Shown here one piece after another: positions 25,312-33,759 of a DNA stretch of 64,000 bases. The position numbers were made by a program, and so were the translations under genes. Position 1 is the stretch's first letter. Each line of letters opens with the position of its first letter. Where the stretch lies: the NCBI GenBank assembly GCA_015059805.1, contig SUZO01000006.1, positions 29,930-93,929 on the forward strand. The letters are read 5' to 3'. The notes under the pieces were generated by a model. It had not been told where the DNA came from. It did not search any database and saw only the letters and a list, made by a program, of their open reading frames with translations. This DNA is from Rikenellaceae bacterium. GTDB taxonomy: Bacteria; Bacteroidota; Bacteroidia; Bacteroidales; Rikenellaceae.

Positions 25312-26235
25312 TTATTTATTGTAGTTCGTTGACAGATACTCCTTTACGCTAAAGTGTGTCTTTGTCTTTGGATACTTTGCATCGTGGACCGTCTCGGTAA
25401 TCTGCAACCTGTTACCCTCAACGACATATCGCTTGATAAAGCTGATAATATCGTAAACGTTCGTGTACATCGGATCACCTGCCATGGAGTGGTTGCGATA
25501 GATAGCCGAGTAGAATAGATATGGGCTATCCATACGCTTAAACTGCTTAGCAAGGAATTTTGAACCATAGAATCCCACACCAAATGCTGAAGCCCTCTTA
25601 TACGGCACGTTACTATCGGCATTGCCGTGGAAGAGCATCACTGGGCAAGGAGCCTTTTCCCACTTTGGCTTTCCCGATACAGAGAATATAGCACCGGCAA
25701 AGCTCACCACACCGCCATAGTTAAAATCGCCCAGCACAGCAGCTCGTTTATCTCCATTGCAAATCATATTCTCCGCCTGCAGAGCCGTTATAGCACCTGC
25801 ACTTGAGCCGCAAGCGACAATCTGCTGTGTGTTGATACTCCACTTTTCGGCATTTTCAAGCACAAAAGCTGTCGCCAAAATCATATCCTCAGCAGCATAC
25901 TCAACGGCACGGCGCATAGTTGAAATTGCGCCCTTAAGACCATTGCTATCAAGACCCTTAGCCAGCTCCTTACGATAGTCAATGCTCACAACATCAATAC
26001 CAGCACTGTTTAGAGCCTTGAAGTAAGGGATATACTCCTTATCTGCACGAGTTCCACGCGCAAAAGCTCCACCAAAGGCGAAGATAACGCATGGGCGGCT
26101 ACCCACGACATTTTCAGCTGCGTAGTGGTCAAGGTATAGCTTCTCGCCATCTTTTTCGGCAAAGAGGTGTGTTGTCTGCGCAGTGACCGACAATGAACAA
26201 GCCAGCGCAATAAATAGTGTCAAAAATCTTCTCAT
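25312..26235 (-). CDS. Exported alpha/beta hydrolase (esterase)
   Basis: 307 residues. Signal peptide MRRFLTLFIALACSLSVTAQ. Oxyanion segment VIFAFGGAFARG (HGG-like), nucleophile elbow VACGSSAGAITAL (GSSAG), FHGNADSNVP with the acidic residue, and NHSMAG with the His. Probably a carboxylesterase; substrate unknown. One nt after rarA. Confidence 0.82.
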   Translation of the reverse strand: MRRFLTLFIALACSLSVTAQTTHLFAEKDGEKLYLDHYAAENVVGSRPCVIFAFGGAFARGTRADKEYIPYFKALNSAGIDVVSIDYRKELAKGLDSNGLKGAISTMRRAVEYAAEDMILATAFVLENAEKWSINTQQIVACGSSAGAITALQAENMICNGDKRAAVLGDFNYGGVVSFAGAIFSVSGKPKWEKAPCPVMLFHGNADSNVPYKRASAFGVGFYGSKFLAKQFKRMDSPYLFYSAIYRNHSMAGDPMYTNVYDIISFIKRYVVEGNRLQITETVHDAKYPKTKTHFSVKEYLSTNYNK

Positions 26236-26236
26236 A

Positions 26237-27511
26237 TTACTTATACTTTCCCTCCCAAAGCTCCGTCATGCGGGCAGCAATCTTCTGCTCGGTAGCATTA
26301 GAGGTGTTGGGATGATAAAATTGTGTTCCAGTAAGTGAGTCTGGCATAAACTCCTGCACTACGAAGTTATTATCGTAGTCGTGCGCATACTTATAGTCCT
26401 TACCATACCCCTCGCTCTTCATAAGAGATGTCACAGCATTTCTCAGATGCAGAGGCACAGGTCGCAGAGTGTTATCCTTACGCACAAAGGCAAGTGCCTC
26501 GTTAATTGCCATATAGGCAGAGTTACTCTTCTGACTTGTGGCAAGGTAGATGGTTGTCTCGGCAAGGGTTATTCGCGCCTCAGGCATACCAATTTTATGC
26601 ACTGTATCAAAGCAGGCATTGGCAAGCAGTAGCGCATTTGGATTGGCAAGACCTATATCCTCCGAAGCCAGTATCACAAGCCTACGGGCGATAAACCTCG
26701 GCTCCTCGCCACCCTCCAACATTCGCGCCAAGTAGTATATTGCCGCATTGGGGTCAGAGCCGCGCACAGACTTGATAAAGGCGGAGATAACATCGTAGTG
26801 CTGCTCGCCATTCTTGTCATAGAGTGCTATATTCTGCTGCAGGGCATCTGTGATAGTCTGGTTATTGATTACCACATCCCCCTCGGTAGCGCTTGTGATA
26901 ATATCAAGGATATTGAGCAGTTTGCGCGCATCGCCACCCGCAAAGCCAAACAGAGCCTCAGTCTGCTCAACAGTGATATTACGCTTTTTCAGCTCCGTAT
27001 CTGTTGTAAGGGCGCGATTAAGTAGCTCGGCAAGGCAGTCGTTATCCATCGGCTTGAGGGTATAGACCTGACAGCGGCTGAGTAGCGGAGTGATAACCTC
27101 AAAAGAGGGATTCTCTGTAGTAGCACCTATAAGCACCACCTCGCCCTTCTCCACAGCACCGAGTAGCGAGTCCTGCTGCGACTTATTGAAGCGATGAATC
27201 TCATCTATAAAGAGCAGTGGCGTAGCCGAACTGAAGAACTGCTGACGCTTTGCCGCCTCAATAACCTCACGCACCTCCTTAACACCACTCGTGACTGCCG
27301 AGAGTGTATAGAATGGGCGCTCAAGCTCCGCAGCAACAATCTTTGCCAGTGTAGTCTTACCAACACCTGGAGGACCCCAAAGGATAAAGGATGGAACATT
27401 CTTAGTCTCTATAAAGCGACGGAACACACCATCACGACCGACCAGATGACTCTGACCGATATAATCTTCAAGTCGTTGAGGACGAAGCCTCTCTGCAAGT
27501 GGAGCTGCCAT
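26237..27511 (-). CDS. rarA: Replication-associated recombination protein A (AAA ATPase)
   Basis: 424 residues, clamp-loader-like AAA+ ATPase (MgsA/RarA, WRNIP1 family) acting at stalled forks. Walker A GPPGVGKTTLAK near 46-57, Walker B LFIDEIHRFNKSQQDSLL, sensor IGATTENPSFEV, C-terminal MgsA region with AIYYLARMLEGGEEPRFIAR. The start codon is only about 9 nt after the -7 box, so the leader is very short. Confidence 0.95.
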   Translation of the reverse strand: MAAPLAERLRPQRLEDYIGQSHLVGRDGVFRRFIETKNVPSFILWGPPGVGKTTLAKIVAAELERPFYTLSAVTSGVKEVREVIEAAKRQQFFSSATPLLFIDEIHRFNKSQQDSLLGAVEKGEVVLIGATTENPSFEVITPLLSRCQVYTLKPMDNDCLAELLNRALTTDTELKKRNITVEQTEALFGFAGGDARKLLNILDIITSATEGDVVINNQTITDALQQNIALYDKNGEQHYDVISAFIKSVRGSDPNAAIYYLARMLEGGEEPRFIARRLVILASEDIGLANPNALLLANACFDTVHKIGMPEARITLAETTIYLATSQKSNSAYMAINEALAFVRKDNTLRPVPLHLRNAVTSLMKSEGYGKDYKYAHDYDNNFVVQEFMPDSLTGTQFYHPNTSNATEQKIAARMTELWEGKYK

Positions 27512-27519
27512 ACTAAGCG

Positions 27520-27527
27520 CAAAGATA
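27520..27527 (-). promoter_or_regulatory. -7 box of the rarA operon
   Basis: TATCTTTG on the minus strand; the ATG begins 8 nt further, implying a leader of only a few bases or a leaderless mRNA. Confidence 0.6.
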
Positions 27528-27545
27528 GCAATAAAATATGAGAAA

Positions 27546-28580
27546 CTACCTCATAATTCTATCTATTTCTCTGTAAAATTCCTCCCCCTCGGTATTATAA
27601 TATTGGTGGACAATACCATCAGGACTGATTATAATCTTTGTAGGATAGCCCTCCACGCCATACAAATAGTAGAGAGTCTTATCCTCGGCATAGATACTAG
27701 TCCAGTCCAAGTCCCAAGCCTTGATACTGTTTTTCCATAATCTTTTGCTCATCTCACACTCAATACACACTACCTCCATACGGTCGCGATGGAGGTTGTA
27801 ATATCGTCTCATTGACGACATTCCTAATATGCAAAAGACTTCGCCAATATCACAGAAAAATAGCACAACCCACTTACCACGCCACTCTGACAGCGTAAAC
27901 TCTTCACCCGTAGCAGTCACAGCAGTAAAGTCGGGTGCCATCTCACCTCTGCTCGCCTCAGAGATCGTAGGCATCGTTGCTCGCTTGGCAATTACACCCT
28001 TCAATGGTGCGCACACGCCCGTAAAACAGCTCTCATTGAGCTTGTCGCACAACTGCTTGGCATACTTATAATCCGCATAATCAAAATCAAGTAGCACAAA
28101 GGGCGAGGCTTGTGATTTGGGGTGCGAAGTTACAAAGTCTGCAATAATGCGCACGTGGTCCTCCTGACCTGTACACTCCTTGCTCAATATGTTATTAAAC
28201 TCCGCCAAATCTGCATTGAGTCGCGAGCCGCTGACTTTTGTCTCAATACGCTCATTGACTCTTCGCATCGTGCAAACGACCTTATCATCACAATCAAGTA
28301 GCAGCTCGGCACAACAAAATGGCGCACCTAACTGTTCGTTGTTGTAGATTCTCACCACAGTGGGGCGTTGTAAATTGATGTCTAAAATCAGCTGATTATT
28401 GTGCAGCGAGTATCTGTTTATCATTTTATCACCCTTTCTATCTGCTGCATAATCACTAAGGCTCTGTGTAATAACACTTACCTTGTCACTCTCAAACCCC
28501 TCAAAATTGACAACAAGCGTATGCTCATACTGGCAGCTGACAGCAAATAGCATCAGAAGTATTAAAACAACCCTTCTCAT
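27546..28580 (-). CDS. TlpA-like thioredoxin-fold lipoprotein without a CxxC pair
   Basis: 344 residues. Lipoprotein signal MRRVVLILLMLFAVSCQ (lipobox Cys16). N-terminal DUF4369-like beta region, C-terminal AhpC/TlpA fold: GEMAPDFTAVTATGEEFTLS, WRGKWVVLFFCDIG, and VEGYPTKIIISPDG with the cis-Pro. At the redox position the sequence is FFCDIGEVFCILGM, so the usual WCxxC is replaced by two Cys seven residues apart. Redox activity is uncertain. Confidence 0.8.
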   Translation of the reverse strand: MRRVVLILLMLFAVSCQYEHTLVVNFEGFESDKVSVITQSLSDYAADRKGDKMINRYSLHNNQLILDINLQRPTVVRIYNNEQLGAPFCCAELLLDCDDKVVCTMRRVNERIETKVSGSRLNADLAEFNNILSKECTGQEDHVRIIADFVTSHPKSQASPFVLLDFDYADYKYAKQLCDKLNESCFTGVCAPLKGVIAKRATMPTISEASRGEMAPDFTAVTATGEEFTLSEWRGKWVVLFFCDIGEVFCILGMSSMRRYYNLHRDRMEVVCIECEMSKRLWKNSIKAWDLDWTSIYAEDKTLYYLYGVEGYPTKIIISPDGIVHQYYNTEGEEFYREIDRIMR

Positions 28581-28596
28581 AGAATTATTTTTTTTG

Positions 28597-28604
28597 CAAA
28601 TATA
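28597..28604 (-). promoter_or_regulatory. -7 box of the TlpA-like lipoprotein gene
   Basis: TATATTTG on the minus strand, 16 nt before the start codon. Confidence 0.6.
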
Positions 28605-28688
28605 GCAAGAAATTGAATTTTATCCACTATCTTTACTTGCGAAAGGCAAAACGGCCGTTCAGTTGTATATAATATAAACACAACAGAT

Positions 28689-30674
28689 ATGAAAAGACTT
28701 TTTACACTACTAACACTCTGCGTAGTAACAATCTCCTCTCTCTACGCACAGAAGAGCTACTCGCTCGCCTCTCCAAATGGAGAACTCACAGCCACCATCA
28801 ACGTTGGCAACTCAACAACCTACTCTGTGGCTTTAGATGGCAAGACTATTCTACAGCCATCTACCATTGCCCTCGTTCTTACTGACGGCACAACTATCGG
28901 CAATGGCAAGGTAAAGCGCGTAGTGCGTGGCAGCCACAACGAGGTTATCACTCCGAAATTCTACTTCAAGAGTGCCATTGAGGACAACTACAACACTCTT
29001 ACTGTAGAGTATCGTGACCGTAGCGCTATAGAGTTTCGCGCATACAACGACGGCGTTGCCTATCGCATAACTACCGACCGCAAGGAGGGTTATACCGTTA
29101 AGGATGAGGTTGCCCAGTTTAACTTCGGCTCAGACCACAAGTGTTGGGTTGCCTATGCCAACCTTACTGGCACAAAGAGGGACAAGTACTTCACATCTTT
29201 TGAGAATACCTATAATAATATAGCGCTAACAGAGGTCAGCGACTCTCGCCTCGCCCTCTCCCCTGCTGTTGTAGATGTCAATGGCACAAAGGTCTGCATT
29301 GCCGAGAGCGATACGGAGAACTATCCAGGCATGTTCCTCCACAATCCAGACAAGAGCACCTCGCTCAGTGGTCACTTTGCCCCAGTGCCAAAGGATATTC
29401 AGGTTGGCGGACACAACAAGCTGCAGGGTATTGTTCTCTCTCGTCACGACTACATCGCCCAGTGCAGTGGCAAGAGCAACTTTCCGTGGCGAGTAGTTAT
29501 CGTAGCCAAGAACGACAGCGAGCTGGCTGGCTCAGATATGGTCTACCGACTCGCTTCGCCATCTCGCGTAGAGAACACCGACTGGATTGCTCCTGGAAAG
29601 GTAGCTTGGGAGTGGTGGAATCACTGGGGACTTACAGGCGTAGACTTTGAGGCGGGCGTAAACACTGCCACCTACAAGGCATACATAGATTTTGCTGCCG
29701 AGTATGGCGTAGAGTATGTCATCCTTGACGAGGGTTGGGCTGTAAAGTACAAGAACAACCTACTGGATGTCGTTCCAGAGATTGACCTTAAGCATATCGT
29801 AGACTATGCCGCACAAAAGGGCGTGGGAATAATCCTCTGGGCGGGCTACAACGCCTTTAATGCAGATATTGAGGGTGTCTGTCGCCACTATGCAGCTATG
29901 GGCGTAAAGGGTTTCAAAATCGACTTTATGGACCGCGACGACCAGCCAATGATGCAGTTCTACTACCGCACCGCCGAAGCCTGCGCAAAGCATAAGCTGC
30001 TTGTAGACTTCCACGGATGTGCAAAACCTGCGGGACTGAACAGAACATATCCGAATGTTATAAACTTTGAGGCTGTCTTCGGTCTTGAGCAGATGAAGTG
30101 GAGCAAAACAACGGTAGACCATATGGCATACGATGTCACAATGCCATTTATCCGCATGGTTGCAGGTCCTATAGACTACACACAGGGAGCTATGCGCAAC
30201 GCCACAAAGAGCAACTACCGCCCCGTAAACCGTGAGCCTATGAGTCAAGGTACGCGCTGCCACCAGCTTGCCGCTTATGCCGTATTCTACTCGCCACTAT
30301 CAATGCTCTGCGACTCTCCATCAGCATATCGCAAGGAGAAGGAGTGCGCTGAGTTTATCGCCTCTATTCCAACGGTGTGGGACCAGACAGTAGTCCTTGA
30401 CGGCAAAATCGGCGAATATGTAGTAACAGCCCGAAGAAAAGGCAACACCTGGTATGTCGGCGGAATGACAAACTGGACCGCCCGCACACTTGAGGTAGAC
30501 CTCTCACAAATACTTGCAGAGGGCAACTACACCGCAGATATGTTCAGAGATGGCGCAAACGCCCACCGCATAGCCTCAGACTATAAGCGCGAGAAAATCA
30601 CCCTGCCAGCATCCCGCAAACTTACCGTTCACCTCGCCCCTGGCGGCGGATTTATGATGCAGGTCGCTAAATAG
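28689..30674 (+). CDS. Glycoside hydrolase family 97 protein
   Basis: 661 residues with signal peptide MKRLFTLLTLCVVTISSLYA, so periplasmic. N-terminal beta-sandwich typical of GH97 (SPNGELTATINVGN), (beta/alpha)8 barrel with WEWWNHWGL, VEYVILDEGWAVKY, KGFKIDFMDRDDQ, and C-terminal domain ending LAPGGGFMMQVA. Family members are alpha-glucosidases or alpha-galactosidases. Asp412 in KIDF lies where retaining GH97 enzymes have their nucleophile, which hints at the retaining (galactosidase-like) branch rather than SusB. No SusCD neighbours. Element C2 follows. Confidence 0.92.
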   Translation: MKRLFTLLTLCVVTISSLYAQKSYSLASPNGELTATINVGNSTTYSVALDGKTILQPSTIALVLTDGTTIGNGKVKRVVRGSHNEVITPKFYFKSAIEDNYNTLTVEYRDRSAIEFRAYNDGVAYRITTDRKEGYTVKDEVAQFNFGSDHKCWVAYANLTGTKRDKYFTSFENTYNNIALTEVSDSRLALSPAVVDVNGTKVCIAESDTENYPGMFLHNPDKSTSLSGHFAPVPKDIQVGGHNKLQGIVLSRHDYIAQCSGKSNFPWRVVIVAKNDSELAGSDMVYRLASPSRVENTDWIAPGKVAWEWWNHWGLTGVDFEAGVNTATYKAYIDFAAEYGVEYVILDEGWAVKYKNNLLDVVPEIDLKHIVDYAAQKGVGIILWAGYNAFNADIEGVCRHYAAMGVKGFKIDFMDRDDQPMMQFYYRTAEACAKHKLLVDFHGCAKPAGLNRTYPNVINFEAVFGLEQMKWSKTTVDHMAYDVTMPFIRMVAGPIDYTQGAMRNATKSNYRPVNREPMSQGTRCHQLAAYAVFYSPLSMLCDSPSAYRKEKECAEFIASIPTVWDQTVVLDGKIGEYVVTARRKGNTWYVGGMTNWTARTLEVDLSQILAEGNYTADMFRDGANAHRIASDYKREKITLPASRKLTVHLAPGGGFMMQVAK

Positions 30675-30678
30675 CTAC

Positions 30679-30885
30679 GCAGAAAGCGTGTACCGAAGCT
30701 TTTTGAAAAAAGCTTCACCAAAAACTTTTGGCGAAACTTTGTTTCGCTTCCGTGCTGATACGGATTTAGGATAGCCTTGCGGCTATTACGATAAAAAAGA
30801 GAGATATGCTTTTGCTCAAGTAAACTTGGCAAGCAATCTCTCTTTTCTCTCGTACCATCTGCGATGGGCAACCTAAATCCGAATA
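30679..30885 (+). repeat. Palindromic 3'-end element family C, copy C2
   Basis: Five nt after the GH97 stop. Order: hairpin GAAGCTTTTTGAAAAAAGCTTC centred at 30705, AAACTTTTGG, CTTCCGTGCTGATACGGATT, small hairpin AGCCTTGCGGCT, stem AGAGAGAT/ATCTCTCT, then CAACCTAAATCCGA pairing back to CGGATTTAGG. Same layout as C1 with compensating stem changes. Confidence 0.65.
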
Positions 30886-30965
30886 AACACACAGACGAAG
30901 TCTGTCACTAAATTCTTTAACTTCCTTAAATTCCCTACTATTAACCTCAATTAGAACCACCGCCC

Positions 30966-31095
30966 CATTTTGTCGTCAGAGTGGTGCATTTACCACGCTC
31001 AATGAAAAATGCCTGCGCAGGATAGTACCAAATAGTACAGCCCAGCAGGCATTTTTTATTAGCGGCAGGAAATGTGCCACTATCACGACAAAATT
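30966..31095. repeat. Palindromic intergenic element family A, copy A3
   Basis: The shortest and cleanest copy: termini CATTTTGTCGTCAGAGTGGT and, reverse-complemented, TTTTGTCGTGATAGTGGCAC; inner stem AAAAATGCCTGC/GCAGGCATTTTT; core at 31019-31042 (GCAGGATAGTACC, AAATAGTACAGCC). The right terminus overlaps the acyl-CoA ligase stop codon. Confidence 0.75.
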
Positions 31096-32734
31096 ACTCT
31101 TTCTTCTTGCCGCGTCCATCATAAAGGAATCTGCGGATTTTCTTAGAAGGTGTCTTTACAAACTCATCTTCCTCCTCTACGACTTCGGTGATGCGGGAGT
31201 TGCGATTTACCTTAGAGTTAATCCACTGCTTGATATCTTCCATAATCTCATCGCGGATTTTGCTCCACTCCTCTTTCTTCTCTTCCCAATCCTCCATAAG
31301 CTCCTCATAGCGAGCCTTGATAGCCTCCATATCAAAGTTCACAAGTGCCACAAGGTGACCATCATACTCAGTAACGAGAGACTCATTGATAAACACATGC
31401 TGATTAAGCACGCTCTCAATATCCTCTGGATAGATATTCTCACCACTTGGACCGAGAATCATATTCTTCAGTCGACCCTTGATATAGAGCCAACCGTCCT
31501 TATCAAAGCATGCAAGGTCACCAGTGCGGAACCAGCCATCCTCGGTAAAGACAGCGCGTGTAGCCTCCTCGTTCTTATAGTAGCCGATCATCTGGCTTGG
31601 GCTCTTAACGACAAGCTCGCCAACGCCCTCCTCATTTGGGTTCTCAATTCTTCCCTCAACGCCCTGAAGCAGTGGTCCGGTAGAGCCTACGCGCAACATT
31701 CCATCTACAGCGCCCGCAAGAAGAGGTGCGGTCTCTGTAAGTCCATAGCCAATGTCGTAGATAAACTTTGCCTCCTGCAAGAACTGTTCAACAGTGCTAT
31801 CCAATTTTGCGCCACCAATACCGAAGAAGCGAACACGACCACCGAAGGTCTTAGTAAGCTTCTTACCAGCCATACGGTGAAGCATACGACGGATAAAGCC
31901 CACGCCATAGAGTGTACGCATAAATGCGTTAGATGTAAACTTCTTAAGTACTGAGCCGCGATATATCTTCTCAATAATCAGAGGCACAGTGAGCATAATT
32001 GTTGGGCGTACCTCATTTAGTGCTGGTAGCAAAATTGAGACTGTCGGTGCCTTATCAAGGTAGACCACGTGGCAACCGTGATTGAAGGCAAGAATAAGTC
32101 CGATAGTACACTCGTAAGTGTGCGCAAGTGGCAACACTGAGAGGAAAATATCGGTCTCGTAGACCATAAACAGCTTATCAATCATCCAAAGCTGCGAGCA
32201 GAGATTGTAGTGGGTAAGCATTACACCCTTAGGCTGCGATGTAGTACCGGAGGTATAGATAATTGCCGCCAAATCATCTGGTTTTGGAATACGCATCTCA
32301 CCCTTACCACCTTTGACATTCTGAGAGATAATTCCGAGATTCTTAGTACGCACAACAAGGTTCAACTTGTCAGCTGTCTGCTTTGAGAGCTTAGAGAATA
32401 GGCGATCTGAGACAAAGAGAGCCTTAGTCTCCGAGTGCTCAACAATGCGGTCAATATCCTCCGAAGTAAAGTCTGGCATAATCGGCACAACAACATATCC
32501 AGCAGAGGTGATAGCAAAATATGCCACACCCCAGTTTGGAACGCTACTGCTCAAAATTGCCACTCTATCACCAGGGTGAATATCGGCGTCTACCAACATC
32601 TCCTGAATCTGCTTCACTCGCTCTCCAACCTCAGAGTAGGTAACTTCGGCACCACGCCATAAAGAGAATGCCGTACGAGTAGAAAATTTCTTCAAGCTAT
32701 TCTGAAGAACCTCGTACAAAGTCGTTAAATTCAT
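31094..32734 (-). CDS. Long-chain acyl-CoA synthetase (AMP-binding)
   Basis: 546 residues, adenylate-forming enzyme activating fatty acids to acyl-CoA. ATP/AMP motif IIYTSGTTSQPKGVMLTH, then GYGLTETAPLL, GWFRTGDLACFDKDGWLYI and KGRLKNMILGPSGENIYPE. The C-terminus has a charged EEKKEEWSK coiled stretch and KTPSKKIRRFLY holding the catalytic Lys region. No membrane anchor. Terminates in element A3. Confidence 0.9.
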   Translation of the reverse strand: MNLTTLYEVLQNSLKKFSTRTAFSLWRGAEVTYSEVGERVKQIQEMLVDADIHPGDRVAILSSSVPNWGVAYFAITSAGYVVVPIMPDFTSEDIDRIVEHSETKALFVSDRLFSKLSKQTADKLNLVVRTKNLGIISQNVKGGKGEMRIPKPDDLAAIIYTSGTTSQPKGVMLTHYNLCSQLWMIDKLFMVYETDIFLSVLPLAHTYECTIGLILAFNHGCHVVYLDKAPTVSILLPALNEVRPTIMLTVPLIIEKIYRGSVLKKFTSNAFMRTLYGVGFIRRMLHRMAGKKLTKTFGGRVRFFGIGGAKLDSTVEQFLQEAKFIYDIGYGLTETAPLLAGAVDGMLRVGSTGPLLQGVEGRIENPNEEGVGELVVKSPSQMIGYYKNEEATRAVFTEDGWFRTGDLACFDKDGWLYIKGRLKNMILGPSGENIYPEDIESVLNQHVFINESLVTEYDGHLVALVNFDMEAIKARYEELMEDWEEKKEEWSKIRDEIMEDIKQWINSKVNRNSRITEVVEEEDEFVKTPSKKIRRFLYDGRGKKKE

Positions 32735-32813
32735 TTCCTAAATATTTAATTTTCACTTACTTAAGACGGCTATCTTATTGATTATCAATAAAAAGCCACC
32801 GCTCTATTCTTTG

Positions 32814-32860
32814 CAAAAATAAGGTTTTTTCATTAAAAAACACTATTTTTGACAAAAATA
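32814..32860. promoter_or_regulatory. Divergent promoters of acyl-CoA ligase and queG
   Basis: Plus: TATTTTTG at 32844-32851, 17 nt before queG. Minus: TATTTTTG at 32821-32814. A second minus-strand TATTTTTG (32860-32853) forms a perfect palindrome TATTTTTGACAAAAATA with the queG box. Confidence 0.6.
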
Positions 32861-32868
32861 TTGCAACT

Positions 32869-33759
32869 ATGTTAAAACTATCTCAAATAAAATCCACTGC
32901 CGCCGCTCTTGGCTTTGACCTTTGCGGTGTAGTTCCTTGTCAAAATTTTGACTCCGACAGGGCATTTTTAGAGCAGTGGATAGCTACTGGTTATGGAGAT
33001 GGATTGAGCTACTTAGAGCGCAATATTGACAAACGCGCTGATGCAACGCTATTGGTTGAAGGCGCAAAGACGGTGGTTGTATGCGGCGTAAACTACAAAA
33101 ACAGATTCTCCATGGGCTACCCTGCTACCTGCAACAAAAAGATAGCCTCCTACGCCACCACTACCGACTATCACATAACCATAAAAGAGATGTTGCACCA
33201 ATTATGCGCATCACTCAAGATGAGTTCTCCAACGCTATCAGGTCGTTGCTTTACAGACTCCGCACCCATTTTCGAGAAACGCTATGCTGTAGAGGCGGGT
33301 CTTGGCTGGATAGGTCGTCAGTCACTTCTTGTTACGCCCCAGTTTGGCACATTCGTACTTTTGGGAGTAGCTGTTTTGACTGAGGAGTGCGACAACTACG
33401 ACACACCATACGTCGGCATTGGCTGCGGAGAGTGCCGTCGCTGCATAGATGCATGCCCAAACCACGCCATCCACGACCGCCATATAGATACACGCCTATG
33501 CATATCGCGTGCGACGGTTGAAAAGCAGAGTGACCACCCTACACCACTGCACGGCTGGATATTTGGCTGTGACCAGTGCCAAAGCTGCTGCCCCTATAAC
33601 GCCAAAGCTCCTCTTGCCACCAACCCACTCTTTGCGCCGACAATAGACCCGCTTGCGATAGATTGGCAAAAAATGAGCGAAGCAGAGTTTACACTCCACT
33701 TCGCCACCTCACCCCTCATCCGCACAGGATTGCGACGGATAAAGGAGAATATCAAGTAG
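32869..33759 (+). CDS. queG: Epoxyqueuosine reductase
   Basis: Last step of queuosine synthesis in tRNA, a cobalamin and 4Fe-4S enzyme. 296 residues; DUF1730-type N-terminus (AALGFDLCGVV), GRCFTDSAPIFEKRYAVEAG, and two 4Fe-4S clusters: CGECRRCIDACPNHAI, then CDQCQSCCPYN. Slightly shorter than many homologues because the C-terminal HEAT extension is absent. Its stop codon directly abuts the stop of the convergent nucleotidyltransferase. Confidence 0.93.
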   Translation: MLKLSQIKSTAAALGFDLCGVVPCQNFDSDRAFLEQWIATGYGDGLSYLERNIDKRADATLLVEGAKTVVVCGVNYKNRFSMGYPATCNKKIASYATTTDYHITIKEMLHQLCASLKMSSPTLSGRCFTDSAPIFEKRYAVEAGLGWIGRQSLLVTPQFGTFVLLGVAVLTEECDNYDTPYVGIGCGECRRCIDACPNHAIHDRHIDTRLCISRATVEKQSDHPTPLHGWIFGCDQCQSCCPYNAKAPLATNPLFAPTIDPLAIDWQKMSEAEFTLHFATSPLIRTGLRRIKENIK

